Part shown: piece after piece, positions 37,697 through 50,558 of the stretch
How the letters are laid out: each line of letters begins with the position of its first letter
Numbering within the stretch: the stretch's first letter is position 1
Assembly (NCBI GenBank): GCA_963844845.1
Contig: CAWJPW010000008.1
Span: forward strand, 248,001-312,000
Direction: 5' to 3'
Origin: CAWJPW01 sp963844845
Lineage (GTDB): Bacteria > Acidobacteriota > Thermoanaerobaculia > Thermoanaerobaculales > Sulfomarinibacteraceae
Length of the DNA stretch: 64,000 nt
Translations under genes and position numbers: made by a program
The notes under the pieces: generated by a model
The model's database searches: none
What the model was told of the DNA's origin: nothing
The model's input: the letters and a program-made list of their open reading frames with translations, nothing else

Positions 37697-38935
37697 GGTT
37701 GTGAAGCGTACCAGAACCCGCCTGCGCCCCAGGACCCTTAGACAAGAGCGAGCCGTCGGCGCCCGGAACGCGTTTGCGGTGGTCGCTACCCGAGCGAGGC
37801 ACCAGAAGGCAGCCAGGAGCAGGGGCCCCAGCAGTGCAAGCGCTCCGAACAGGACGCCCGTCCCCCGGCTCTGGTACACCAGGCTGCCGAGCAAGGGCCC
37901 CGCCACGAAGGCGGTGGAGAAGGCGAGCGCGTAGGCTCCCATGTAGCGGCCGCTCGCCCCGAGGGGAGCGCGCTCGGCCACGGCGGCGTGAGTCATGGGG
38001 AGCGCGAGCATCTCCCCGAGGGTGCAGATGAGCACCGCCACGAGGGCAGTCGCACCACGACCGTGGAGCCCGAGCAACGCCAGGCCGCCGCACACCAGCA
38101 GAGCACCGACGCCCGCCACCCGCAGGGGTCGCAGGTGCTCGACGCAGCGGAGGAGAGGCATCTCCAAGAGCACGATGAGCAGAGCGTTCAGAGCCAAGAG
38201 GACACCGACCCCGGCCTCGTTGAAGCCGTGCGCGGCTACGAGGACCAGGAGCACCGTACTGAAGACCTGGAAGAAGCTCATCGCCAGCACGCACACGACC
38301 ATGAGCATGGCCACGAACGCAAGGTCCCGCCACGGCGAGATTCCCGCTGCGACGCTCGCAGGCCCTCCTGCGCGGAGCCGCTGCGAGGAGTGCAGCGTGA
38401 GGCGGAGGATGTCGGCGGCCGCCAGGCAGGTCGCTCCGTCGGCAACGAAGAGCAGACGGTAACTCACCAGCGCCAGCAGGCCTCCGGCGGCCGGACCCAC
38501 CGCCATCCCGAGGTTCGAAGCGAGGCGGATGAGAGCCAGCGAGCGTACGCGCGACGAGTCTCCGGCGAGGACGGCGGCGGCCGCCATGAGGGCCAGCCTC
38601 GAACGCCTCGGCCACCGTCGCCACAAGCGCGATGCCGACGCCCAGAGCGAGGGGGGTCTTGAGCGGCACGAGTGCGACGAAGCCAACGGCGGTGAGCACG
38701 AAGGAGAGCTCCTGCACCCTTGACGGCACCGATGCGGTCCGAGAGTGAGCCCCCGAGCAGGGAACCCACCATGGCGCCGACACCGTAGAGAGCTGCCCAG
38801 GAGACCGGCCTGCGAGACGCTGAGCCCGAGATGGTGAGTCAGGTAGAGGCTGAGAAAGGGGAGGCACATGGTCCCGGCCGATTCACCACCGTCGCGGCTG
38901 CGAGAGCCCAGACGTTGTGCGGAAGGGGGGAGAGA
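37697..38935 (-). pseudogene. MFS transporter, frameshifted, continuous with DUF819 gene
   Basis: The coding sense can be followed through the frames on the minus strand: HNVWALAAATVVN (to about 38883), then after one lost base AGTMCLPFLSLYLTHHLGLSVSQAG, after a gain near 38795 MVGSLLGGSLSDRIGAV, after a gain near 38717 VQELSFVLTAVGFVALVP, and after a gain near 38600 ALMAAAAVLAGDSSRVRSLALIR, which then runs intact through the remaining helices. There are thus four frameshifts in about 290 bp, while the last 900 bp are intact and lack a stop before DUF819. It is a decayed multidrug- or sugar-type MFS gene, or an assembly with clustered indel errors. Confidence 0.75.
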
Positions 38936-39046
38936 GTGCGAGGGGGCAAGAGAGAGCGACGTGTCGACCCCCGGGTCACTGCCCCGGTCATCGGCACCCG
39001 AGCAAGGCAACAGAAGGCAGCCAGGAGCAGCATCCTGCCACAAAAC

Positions 39047-39076
39047 AAAGGCCCGCGAGCATGCTCGCGGGCCTTT
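39047..39076 (-). terminator. Terminator of the rRNA operon
   Basis: A 30-bp perfect palindrome (AAAGGCCCGCGAGCA and its complement) 13 bp beyond the 5S gene, followed on the minus strand by TTTGTTTTG. Confidence 0.9.
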
Positions 39077-39088
39077 CACTGAAAGACT

Positions 39089-39205
<117 letters not shown>

Positions 39206-39268
39206 AAAAACTTACAACCGACTCAGAGTTCACTGGAAGGCTTGCGACACCAAAAAACCAAGTAAAGT

Positions 39269-42275
<3,007 letters not shown>

Positions 42276-42398
42276 TACAAGCCTTGAGTTCTTGGTAGTC
42301 GTTTTACCTCGAGCCAGTAAAGACTCTGATTCGGTTGTCAAAGACCATCAGGATCCCGCAGGATCTCGTCAGGCTCATGCCTCACGACATCGCGCAGG

Positions 42399-42474
<76 letters not shown>

Positions 42475-42489
42475 GAGTGACGCCTGTGT

Positions 42490-42566
<77 letters not shown>

Positions 42567-42661
42567 CTGCAAAGAACCTCAGAGAGGCTCCTTGAAAACT
42601 GGATCGAGGGACTCAGCGGGTCGACCTCGGGTGGGACTGCCGTCATCCGGCTGTCCGAATC

Positions 42662-44222
<1,561 letters not shown>

Positions 44223-44231
44223 TTGAACCTT

Positions 44232-44249
44232 CTGTCACGCCAAAGCGTG
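44232..44249 (-). other. Hairpin in the rRNA leader
   Basis: GTCACGCCAAAGCGTGAC, a 7-bp stem with a short loop, 10 bp upstream of 16S in the transcript. It is probably part of leader folding or processing. Confidence 0.6.
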
Positions 44250-44363
44250 ACAATGCATTATTCGGAGTCCACTCGTCACTTTGCTTGCGCAAAGAGACAG
44301 AGGTCCGCTGGGTCCTTACCTCGATCCAGTTTTCAAAGAGCCTCGACCCGTGTCGGGCTGTAC

Positions 44364-44392
44364 AGTCTACGACGAGGCGGTCGGTGTGTCAA
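44364..44392 (-). promoter_or_regulatory. rRNA promoter P1 (proximal)
   Basis: Minus strand: TTGACA (44392-44387), 17-bp spacer, TAGACT (44369-44364), about 142 bp upstream of 16S. Confidence 0.8.
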
Positions 44393-44439
44393 CCATCGAA
44401 TCCCGCTTTGCTCGCCGCCCACATTGCTGCGGGAGGGTT

Positions 44440-44468
44440 GTTATACGGGAGCCTCAGGCCGCTGTCAA
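44440..44468 (-). promoter_or_regulatory. rRNA promoter P2
   Basis: Minus strand: TTGACA (44468-44463), 17-bp spacer, TATAAC (44445-44440). It uses the same hexamers and spacing as P3 and the tRNA-Phe promoter. Confidence 0.85.
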
Positions 44469-44769
44469 CCCCCGTCTCCAGAAATTTCCCCGGTCTCCCG
44501 AGGACCCCCGTCTTCGGGGCCCATGCGCACCAATCTCGGCCGGAGTCTCCGCTCCCTGCGGACACTCCGCCTGACGGAGAGAGCTCCGCCGGGAAGAGAA
44601 ATGTCGTGCGACGCCTGGAGTTTGTCAAGGGCTGGCGAGCGCCCCCGCATCCTTCTTGGGGGAGGGGGTGCGCCGCGCGCCTGACCGTCGTGATGTCAAG
44701 AGAACTTCCGTGGCAGCTCAAGGGGTTTCCCTCTTCGGACCACGGCGCCACGTCGTGCGTGGAGGCGTA
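44469..44769. other. Region between rRNA promoters P2 and P3
   Basis: 301 bp with no ORF of coding character. Two further TTGACA hexamers on the minus strand (near 44626 and 44697) lack good -10 boxes. CTCCGCCTGACGGAGAG-type and CCCCCGTCTTCGGGG-type hairpins are present. Confidence 0.5.
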
Positions 44770-44798
44770 GTTATACGGCGTTCGCGAGGCGGTGTCAA
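44770..44798 (-). promoter_or_regulatory. rRNA promoter P3 (distal)
   Basis: Minus strand: TTGACA (44798-44793), 17-bp spacer, TATAAC (44775-44770), about 550 bp upstream of 16S and just downstream of the purN terminator. Confidence 0.85.
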
Positions 44799-44810
44799 CC
44801 CCTCCCAGTG

Positions 44811-44840
44811 AAAAACATCCCCTCCCGTGAGGGAGGGGAA
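44811..44840 (-). terminator. Rho-independent terminator after purN
   Basis: Minus strand: TCCCCTCCCTCACGGGAGGGGA, then TGTTTTT. It separates the purN transcript from rRNA promoter P3. Confidence 0.85.
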
Positions 44841-45131
44841 AGGAGTGGGGGGAGAGCTCCAAGGCAAGGAAAGCACGACTTGGAGGGATCTCTCAAAGGG
44901 ATGGAGGGCGCCTCGTCGAGAGCTCCGAAGACTCTCCCCCCCGTTTCTTTTTTCATCTCGTGTGACTCAGCCCTGAGGCCTCGTCACGAGGGAGCCGGTT
45001 GCTTGTCCACCTTGCCCAACCAGTGTGGGCTGTACGGTCACCCTCGCGCAATCCCTCAATTGAGGGAAAATCCCCTCAAAATAGGAACGATTCCGATTAA
45101 TTGAAGAGGGCCCACCGCTCTGTGACGAAGG
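44841..45131. other. purN downstream region
   Basis: 291 bp between the purN stop and its terminator. It includes a 16-bp perfect palindrome TCCCTCAATTGAGGGA at 45052-45067. No ORF with coding character is seen. Confidence 0.4.
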
Positions 45132-45749
45132 TCACTGCGATCCACGAGCTCGGCGAAACCGGCGTCCATCGAGGCTGAGGGCTCCCGTTACAAGGAGGCG
45201 AAGCGCGTCGGGGTAGGCCAGGTGCTCCTCGTGAAGGATGCGCGCCGCGAGCTCGTCTGGAGTGTCACCATCTTCGACCGTGACGCAGCGCTGGACAACG
45301 ATGGGCCCGTGATCCAGCTCCTCGTCCACCAGGTGGACCGTACACCCCGACACCTTCACACCGTGCTCCCAGGCCTGGCGCTGGGCCTCGAGGCCGGGGA
45401 AGGCGGGCAGCAGGGAGGGGTGGATATTGACCACCCGCCGGGGGAACGCCTCGAGGAGGACGCACGAGAGGAGCCGCATGTACCCTGCCAGACAGACCCA
45501 GTCCACGCCGGTCTCGTGCAGACGTCGTGCGATCGCCGCGTCGTGCGCCTTCCGGTCGGGGAAGTCGCGGTGGGAGATCACCGCGGTGGCGAGGCCCTCG
45601 GTGCGGGCCCACGCCAGGCCGGGAGCATCTGCTCGGTTCGACACGACCAGCGCCACCTCGGCGGGGACCACCCCCTGCCGGCACGCCGCCACGATCGCCT
45701 GCATGTTGCTTCCACGCCCCGAGATGAGGATGCCCAGCTTGGCCGTCAT
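45132..45749 (-). CDS. purN: Phosphoribosylglycinamide formyltransferase (PurN)
   Basis: Transfers a formyl group from 10-formyl-THF to GAR in purine synthesis. About 205 residues with the start at 45749 (MTAKLGILISGRGSNM); in-frame ATGs at 45758 and further upstream are less likely. Motifs are the phosphate loop SGRGSNMQAIV (9-19), LAGYMRLLS, and the catalytic Asn-His pair in VNIHPSLLPAFPG, with the active-site Asp in LDHGPIVVQR. It is divergent from tRNA-Phe, whose promoter begins 33 bp upstream of the purN start. Confidence 0.95.
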   Translation of the reverse strand: MTAKLGILISGRGSNMQAIVAACRQGVVPAEVALVVSNRADAPGLAWARTEGLATAVISHRDFPDRKAHDAAIARRLHETGVDWVCLAGYMRLLSCVLLEAFPRRVVNIHPSLLPAFPGLEAQRQAWEHGVKVSGCTVHLVDEELDHGPIVVQRCVTVEDGDTPDELAARILHEEHLAYPDALRLLVTGALSLDGRRFRRARGSQ

Positions 45750-45781
45750 GGGCGCCATTGTAGCCGCACCCGCTGCCGAAG

Positions 45782-45810
45782 TTGACAGTGAGGTAGCGCC
45801 GGGATATAAC
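45782..45810 (+). promoter_or_regulatory. Promoter of tRNA-Phe
   Basis: TTGACA (45782-45787), 17-bp spacer, TATAAC (45805-45810), 15 bp before the mature tRNA 5' end. Confidence 0.9.
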
Positions 45811-45825
45811 ACTGCGGCCTGGCGT

Positions 45826-45901
45826 GCCCAGGTAGCTCAGTTGGTAGAGCAGGGGACTGAAAATCCCCGTGTCGGCGGTTCAACTCCGTCCCTGGGCACC
45901 A
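45826..45901 (+). tRNA. tRNA-Phe (GAA)
   Basis: 76 nt with an encoded CCA. Acceptor GCCCAGG pairs with CCTGGGC; anticodon loop CTGAAAA gives anticodon GAA; T-loop GTTCAAC. A family 1 hairpin element begins immediately after its 3' end. Confidence 0.97.
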
Positions 45902-45902
45902 T

Positions 45903-46083
45903 GATCCACGACCCGCGGCCCGAGCAGGCTACGACACGCGATGCGCCGCGATCTGCGGCGCTTTCTCGTACTCGCTCACTGCGGCGTAGCTGGGCTACGC
46001 CTCATTCGCTCGCACTTCGAAATCACCGCATCTCATCGGCGCCTCGCGCGTCTCGCTTCTGCTCGGTCCTCGGGTCGTGGATC
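45903..46083. repeat. Family 1 hairpin repeat, copy E (181 bp)
   Basis: Terminal inverted repeats of 25 bp with two mismatches (left arm begins GATCCACGACCCGCGGCC; 45903-45927 and 46059-46083). The inner arms also pair (ACGCGATGCGCCG region with CGGCGCCTCGCGCGT). The apical hairpin GGCGTAGCTGGGCTACGCC is at about 45983-46001. It starts one base after the tRNA-Phe CCA and would form a long hairpin directly behind the tRNA in a read-through transcript. Confidence 0.8.
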
Positions 46084-46244
46084 TGAAGAGGGGCTGGAGT
46101 CTCTCGCACTACGAAGACACTACAGGGCACCACGCCTCGCGCGTCTCGCGACGGTGTCTGCCAAGGTCGTCGAATCTCTCGAACCGGAGAGAAAGATGCT
46201 AGAGGGCGCAGATGAGCGCTCACTGGTGCTGGAACGGTCGACGA

Positions 46245-46340
46245 CTCGGCGTCGCTGCGCTCCTCCTCGTGTGTCTTGCCCGTCGAAATCACCGCATCTC
46301 ATCGGCGCCTCGCGCGTTCGACGTGTGGTTCATGGTTGAG
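46245..46340. repeat. Family 1 hairpin repeat, copy F (partial)
   Basis: This has the core-like GGCGTCGCTGCGCTCCTCC (about 46248-46267) and a right inner arm identical to copy E over about 35 bp (TCGAAATCACCGCATCTCAT onward, 46283-46318). The palindromic core is degraded and no left arm is found. The DNA between copies E and F (46084-46244) has several short inverted repeats but no gene. Confidence 0.65.
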
Positions 46341-46391
46341 TCGTCGCGGAGGCGGCGGGGGCGGGCGGGCGGACTCTTTACCCTTTACTCT

Positions 46392-46790
46392 TCACTCTTT
46401 ACCCACCGGAGCGTCCGCCCTGGGCACCCAATCGGGCCCCAGTACCTCCTCCAGCCGCCTTACCGGGAGGTCGTCGGGGACCTCCAGCTCGAGCAGGAGC
46501 ATGGCCTGACCGTGGGTCTTGCCCTGGGCGTCGGTGTTGAGGCTGGCGGTGCCGCCACCGCCCAGGGAGTCGTGGAGGATGAAGTTCAGCGCCAGGAGGT
46601 TGGGCACCTCGTAGCGGGTCACACCTTTGCGGCAGATGCGGGCGAAGTGGCTGGCGACGCGCTCGGTGGTGAGCTCGCGCCGGATCACCTCAAAGGCCGC
46701 CGGCGAGTCGGCGATGACGCCGACGTTGGAGTCGTCACCCTTGTCGCCGGAACGGGCGTGCGCGATCTGGGCCAATCGTATGCGCTTCAT
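46392..46790 (-). CDS. AtuA-related small protein
   Basis: 132 residues, beginning MKRIRLAQIAHARSGDKGDDSNVGV. This Ala-His-x-R-x-GDKGD opening, followed by GVTRYEVPNLLALNFILHDSLGGGGTASLNTDAQGKTHGQ, matches the C-terminal ferredoxin-fold domain of AtuA (acyclic terpene utilisation). Here that domain stands alone. AtuA-type proteins are usually encoded with acyl-CoA carboxylases, which are absent. It lies 115 bp downstream of the redox operon on the same strand and may be its last gene. Confidence 0.72.
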   Translation of the reverse strand: MKRIRLAQIAHARSGDKGDDSNVGVIADSPAAFEVIRRELTTERVASHFARICRKGVTRYEVPNLLALNFILHDSLGGGGTASLNTDAQGKTHGQAMLLLELEVPDDLPVRRLEEVLGPDWVPRADAPVGKE

Positions 46791-46905
46791 GCCGAGAGAG
46801 TATCACTCCATCCGCATCGCCCTGGCCCAGGGAACACACGTCCCTCCACGCGACCGCTCCACGTACCAGCGGAGCTCAGAACCCCGTCCTCCACGTTTAC
46901 GCGCG

Positions 46906-47421
46906 CTAGAAGGGTGAGAACCCGGCCTCCGCCCAGTAGTCCTGGCGCACCGCGTTGTGCAGGTTCTGGAGGGCGTCGAGGTGCTGCTTCTCCCAGTCGG
47001 CCAAGAACTGGTAGAAGTCGCGAACCTCTCCGTCCGCGGCTGCCTTGGCGGCCCCGCCGAAGTACTGGATGGCGTTGGTCTCGAGGGTCATGCCAATGGA
47101 CAGCGCGCCGAGCTCGAAGGCCGCGCCGTGGGCCTGCTTGCGGAAGCGGTCGGTGAAGATGCTCGCCGTGAACGCCTTGAGATCGGGAGAGCCGGGACGG
47201 TCCAGTCGGAACGCCGCGGAACCCTTGGCCTCATAGCCTTTCATCACGTCGCGCAGGTAGCGTTGGTGCTCCACCTCGTCGCGGGCGAGCTTCTCGAAGA
47301 GCTCCTGCACCGCCTGCTTGTCGGCGCGGTCGGCCGCCATCGAGTAGAAGGTGTAGCCGTCCACCTCGATCTGGTATGCCTTGCGGAGGATGTCGCGGAT
47401 CTCGTCGCTCACGGTGGCCAT
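46906..47421 (-). CDS. Ferritin-like diiron protein of the redox operon
   Basis: 171 residues starting at 47421 (GAGGTC upstream). A four-helix bundle with diiron ligands in AYQIEVDGYTFYSMAAD, ARDEVEHQRYLRDVM, SIGMTLETNAIQYF and WEKQHLDALQNL. A segment of about 25 residues separates the two helix pairs. It resembles rubrerythrin-like proteins without rubredoxin. As the last gene of a cluster of oxygen-sensitive FeS enzymes it may scavenge peroxide or oxygen (inference). It starts 10 bp after the polyferredoxin stop. Confidence 0.82.
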   Translation of the reverse strand: MATVSDEIRDILRKAYQIEVDGYTFYSMAADRADKQAVQELFEKLARDEVEHQRYLRDVMKGYEAKGSAAFRLDRPGSPDLKAFTASIFTDRFRKQAHGAAFELGALSIGMTLETNAIQYFGGAAKAAADGEVRDFYQFLADWEKQHLDALQNLHNAVRQDYWAEAGFSPF

Positions 47422-47431
47422 CGTGACCTCC

Positions 47432-47899
47432 TCAGCGCCCGGCAGCGGCGTCGGCCTCACGAACAAGCGGTTCGGGCCGGCGCACCGCCTCTTCGGGCGG
47501 CAGGTACTGGAGCGCCCCGGTGGGGCAGAACGGCACGCAGCGGGGCTCGCCGCCGCACAGGTCGCATTTCTGCACGCAGTGGTAGGTGTCGTCCCAGACC
47601 ATGTTGCCGAATGGGCAGGCGGCAACGCACATGCGGCAGGAGATGCAGCGCTCGCGCAGCATCTCGATGGCCCCGGTCGCGTCGTTGCGGGCCAGGGCGG
47701 CGGTGGGGCACACCGCCACGCAGGCCGCGTCATGGCACTGGAAGCACACCACCGGGGTACCCTGCTCGGGTCCGCGGCGGAGGATATTGATGCGGGTGGC
47801 CGCCGGCCGACCCTCGCTGCCGTGGGCGAAGGCGCAGGCCAGCTCGCACTTGCCACATGCGATGCAGCGCTCGACGGCGACGGTGTAGATTCGCTCCAT
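47432..47899 (-). CDS. Polyferredoxin (HycB/AorA-like, four 4Fe-4S clusters)
   Basis: 155 residues. Cysteine groups CIACGKCELAC, CFQCHDAACVAVCP, CISCRMCVAACPFG and CVQKCDLCGGEPRCVPFCP would bind four [4Fe-4S] clusters, the pattern of electron-transfer subunits such as HycB, CooF and the small subunit of tungsten aldehyde oxidoreductases. It is probably cytoplasmic, carrying electrons between the oxidoreductase and the NuoF-like subunit. It follows the NuoG-like gene by 8 bp. Confidence 0.9.
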   Translation of the reverse strand: MERIYTVAVERCIACGKCELACAFAHGSEGRPAATRINILRRGPEQGTPVVCFQCHDAACVAVCPTAALARNDATGAIEMLRERCISCRMCVAACPFGNMVWDDTYHCVQKCDLCGGEPRCVPFCPTGALQYLPPEEAVRRPEPLVREADAAAGR

Positions 47900-47907
47900 G
47901 GCGCCCC

Positions 47908-48672
47908 CTAGACGATCTTCGCGAGGCCGGCGAAGGTCTTCGCCTGGGCCTTGCGCTTACAGCCATCACAGATCTCGTAGTAGCTCATGGGCACGCCGCT
48001 GCGCCCAGCGAAGTGCTCGGCCTCGGCCCGGGTGATGTGCGCTCGGCCACAGGCGGAGCAGCGCAGCATCTCGAAGCTCTTGCCCCAGATCTCCCGCGCC
48101 CGGTCGGAGGTGGTGAAGGGGATGCAGTCGGTGGGGCAGATCTCGGCACACGCCAGACAGCCGACGCAGTCCGGCGGCGCCTCGTGGAAGGGCGGCGCGA
48201 TCTCGCGTCCGATGCCGCGGTTCACCGAAGCGATGGCCGACACGCCGATGTGGTCGCATACCCGGGTGCAGAGGCCGCACAGGATGCAGTCAGTGGGCTC
48301 GGGGTTGGGCTCGTAGGTTGTCGCGGCGAGGCCGTGCTCGGCGGCCACCCGCTGCACCAGCGGGGTGTCGGGGCAGCGCGCCAGCAGCAGGTCCATGACC
48401 ACCTGGCGGGTGGCCCGCACGCGCTCGCTGGTGGTGACCACGTTCATGCCCTCGCCCACCGGGTGGTTGCAGGAAGTCACCATCTTGAACCAGTCGGTGT
48501 CCCATCCTGGCTGCTGCATGTCGACCACGCACAGCCGGCAGCCGCCCCACGGCTCGAGGCCGTCGAATTGGCAGAGAGTAGGGATCGCGACCCCGGCGGC
48601 GCGGGCCGCGTCGAGGATGGTGGCATCCTCCGGGACGGTGACCTTGCGGCCGTTGACGGTGAGGGTGGGCAT
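47908..48672 (-). CDS. NuoG N-terminal-like FeS protein (HoxU type)
   Basis: 254 residues from the ATG at 48672, overlapping the end of the NuoF-like gene. It contains a [2Fe-2S] domain (CQFDGLEPWGGCRLCVVD), the His/Cys cluster region (SCNHPVGEGMNV) and two 4Fe-4S motifs (CILCGLCTRVCD and CVGCLACAEICPTDC). It lacks the large molybdopterin-type C-terminal domain of NuoG. The C-terminal 50 residues add CSACGRAH and CDGCKRKA, two CxxC pairs that could bind zinc. This is the electron-wiring module found in HoxU and bifurcating hydrogenases. Confidence 0.88.
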   Translation of the reverse strand: MPTLTVNGRKVTVPEDATILDAARAAGVAIPTLCQFDGLEPWGGCRLCVVDMQQPGWDTDWFKMVTSCNHPVGEGMNVVTTSERVRATRQVVMDLLLARCPDTPLVQRVAAEHGLAATTYEPNPEPTDCILCGLCTRVCDHIGVSAIASVNRGIGREIAPPFHEAPPDCVGCLACAEICPTDCIPFTTSDRAREIWGKSFEMLRCSACGRAHITRAEAEHFAGRSGVPMSYYEICDGCKRKAQAKTFAGLAKIV

Positions 48673-50558
48673 CACGCCACCTCCGAGGAGAGCTCGACCT
48701 TGGGGAAGGTCCGGATGGCCTGGGTGGGGCAGACGTCGAAGCAGGCCCCGCAGGAGATACAGGCGTCGTGGTGGATGACGTGCTTCTCCTTGACCACGCC
48801 GGTGATCGCGTCCACCGGGCAGGCCTTGAAGCAGACGTGGCAGCCGTCGCAGAGGTCCTGGACGATCTCGTACGCGGTGAGCTCGCGGCAAATGCCGGCC
48901 GGGCAGGCGTGCTGGTCGATGTGGGCTTCGTACTCGTCGCGGAAGTAGCGCAGGGTGGAGAGCACCGGGTTGGGCGCCGACTTGCCGAGCTCGCACAGGC
49001 TGCCCAGCTGCATGCCGGCGGCGAGGCGCTCGATGCGCTCGAGGTCCCCGGGCTTGCCGCGCCCGGTCACCAGGTCGTCGAAGATGTGGAGCATCTGCTT
49101 GAGGCCCTCGCGGCACGGCACGCACTTGCCGCACGACTCCTCGTTCAAGAAGGCGAGGAAGTAGCGGGCGACATCGACCATGCAGGTGCGATCGTCCATG
49201 ACGATCATGCCGCCCGAACCCATCATCGAGCCGGCCTCGGTGAGGCGCTCGAAGTCCACCGGCAGGTCGAGGAGCGCCTCGGGGACGCAGCCGCCCGACG
49301 GGCCGCCGGTCTGCACCGCCTTGAACGGCCGATCGCCGAGGATCCCGCCGCCAATGTCGAAGATGATGTGACGCAGGGTGGTCCCCATGGGAAGCTCGAT
49401 GAGGCCGGTATTCTTGACCTTGCCCACCAGGGAGAACGCCTTCGTCCCCTTCGACCTCGCGGTGCCCATGGCGGCGAACCACTCCCCGCCCTGCTGGACG
49501 ATGGCGCCCACGTCGGCCCAGGTCTCGACGTTGTTGAGAACCGTCGGGAGGTCGTGCAGGCCGCGCTCGGTGGAGTGGATGTACTTGGCGCGGGGTTCTC
49601 CGGTCTTGCCTTCGAGGCTGCGCATGAGCGCCGACGACTCACCGCATACGAAGGCGCCGCCGCCGCGCGAGATGCGCACGTCGAAGTCGAAACCGGTGCC
49701 GAGGATGTCGTCGCCCAGGAGCCCGCGCTGCCGCGCCTGCTCCATCGCCAGGGTGAGGTTGACCACCGCCAGGGGGTACTCGTCGCGCACGTAGATGAAG
49801 CCCTCGTGGGCGCCCACGGCGTACGCTCCGATGACCATCCCCTCGAGCACCGCGTGGGGATCCCCTTCCATGATGGAGCGGTCCTTGAACGCCCCCGGGT
49901 CGCCCTCGTCGCCGTTGCACAGGACGAAGCGCCGCTCACCGGGCGCTGACTTCGCCGAGCGCCACTTACGCGCGGTGGCGAAGCCGGCGCCGCCGCGGCC
50001 GCGCAGGCCCGCGGTCTCCACCTCGGCGATCACCTGGTCGGGGTCGAGCTCGAAGAGCGCCCGGGAGAGGCCGCCGTAGGCCCCGTGGGCGAGCGCGTCG
50101 TCGAGATCCGCTGGGTCGATGCGGCCGATGTTGCGCATGGCGACCCGGGTCTGGTTCGCGTAGAAGGGCACCTCGGTGTACTTCTCGATGCGCTTCTTGC
50201 TGCCCGGCTCGCGGTAGAGGAGCCCCGGGATGACCTCGCCCGAGGCCACTGTCTTGTCGAGGACCTCGTCCACGCGCGCCGGCTTGACCTTGGTGTAGAG
50301 GATCTCCTGAGGGCGCAGCACCACCAGCGGCCCGCGCTCGCAGAAACCGTGGCAGCCGGTCTTCTTCACCAGCAACCCCACCGAGGCATCGAGACCGCGC
50401 TTTTCGATCCCCTGAGCAAAGGCCTCCGCCACCTTCATGGAACCGTTGGCCAGACAGCCCGTGCCGCAGCACACCAGGACCTCGGGACGACCCTCGGGCC
50501 GCGCGGCGCGAGCAGCGGCTACCGCCGCCTCGAACTGGTCGCGTGACTCAATTCGCAT
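48672..50558 (-). CDS. NuoF-like NADH-binding subunit with extra ferredoxin domains (HndC/HydB type)
   Basis: About 628 residues (an alternative start at 50564 adds two). From the N-terminus: a thioredoxin-like [2Fe-2S] domain (CCGTGC and KKTGCHGFCERG, residues about 30-80); the NuoF core with NADH/FMN motifs GLRGRGGAGF and CNGDEGDPGAFKDRSIMEGDP; the N3-type 4Fe-4S ligands ESCGKCVPCREG; and two C-terminal 4Fe-4S motifs CDGCHVCFKACP and CISCGACFDVCP. This is the diaphorase of NAD(P)-linked hydrogenases and formate dehydrogenases, but no hydrogenase gene is present here. Confidence 0.93.
   Translation of the reverse strand: MRIESRDQFEAAVAAARAARPEGRPEVLVCCGTGCLANGSMKVAEAFAQGIEKRGLDASVGLLVKKTGCHGFCERGPLVVLRPQEILYTKVKPARVDEVLDKTVASGEVIPGLLYREPGSKKRIEKYTEVPFYANQTRVAMRNIGRIDPADLDDALAHGAYGGLSRALFELDPDQVIAEVETAGLRGRGGAGFATARKWRSAKSAPGERRFVLCNGDEGDPGAFKDRSIMEGDPHAVLEGMVIGAYAVGAHEGFIYVRDEYPLAVVNLTLAMEQARQRGLLGDDILGTGFDFDVRISRGGGAFVCGESSALMRSLEGKTGEPRAKYIHSTERGLHDLPTVLNNVETWADVGAIVQQGGEWFAAMGTARSKGTKAFSLVGKVKNTGLIELPMGTTLRHIIFDIGGGILGDRPFKAVQTGGPSGGCVPEALLDLPVDFERLTEAGSMMGSGGMIVMDDRTCMVDVARYFLAFLNEESCGKCVPCREGLKQMLHIFDDLVTGRGKPGDLERIERLAAGMQLGSLCELGKSAPNPVLSTLRYFRDEYEAHIDQHACPAGICRELTAYEIVQDLCDGCHVCFKACPVDAITGVVKEKHVIHHDACISCGACFDVCPTQAIRTFPKVELSSEVA

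Noticed and set aside
44600..44705. Additional rRNA promoters at the TTGACA hexamers near 44626 and 44697 (minus)
   Set aside because: The sequences 16-18 bp downstream are poor -10 matches; they were not counted with P1-P3.
45826..46083. Genomic island attachment site at tRNA-Phe
   Set aside because: There is no integrase, no duplicated tRNA 3' end and no foreign gene cargo; the adjacent DNA is a short hairpin element.
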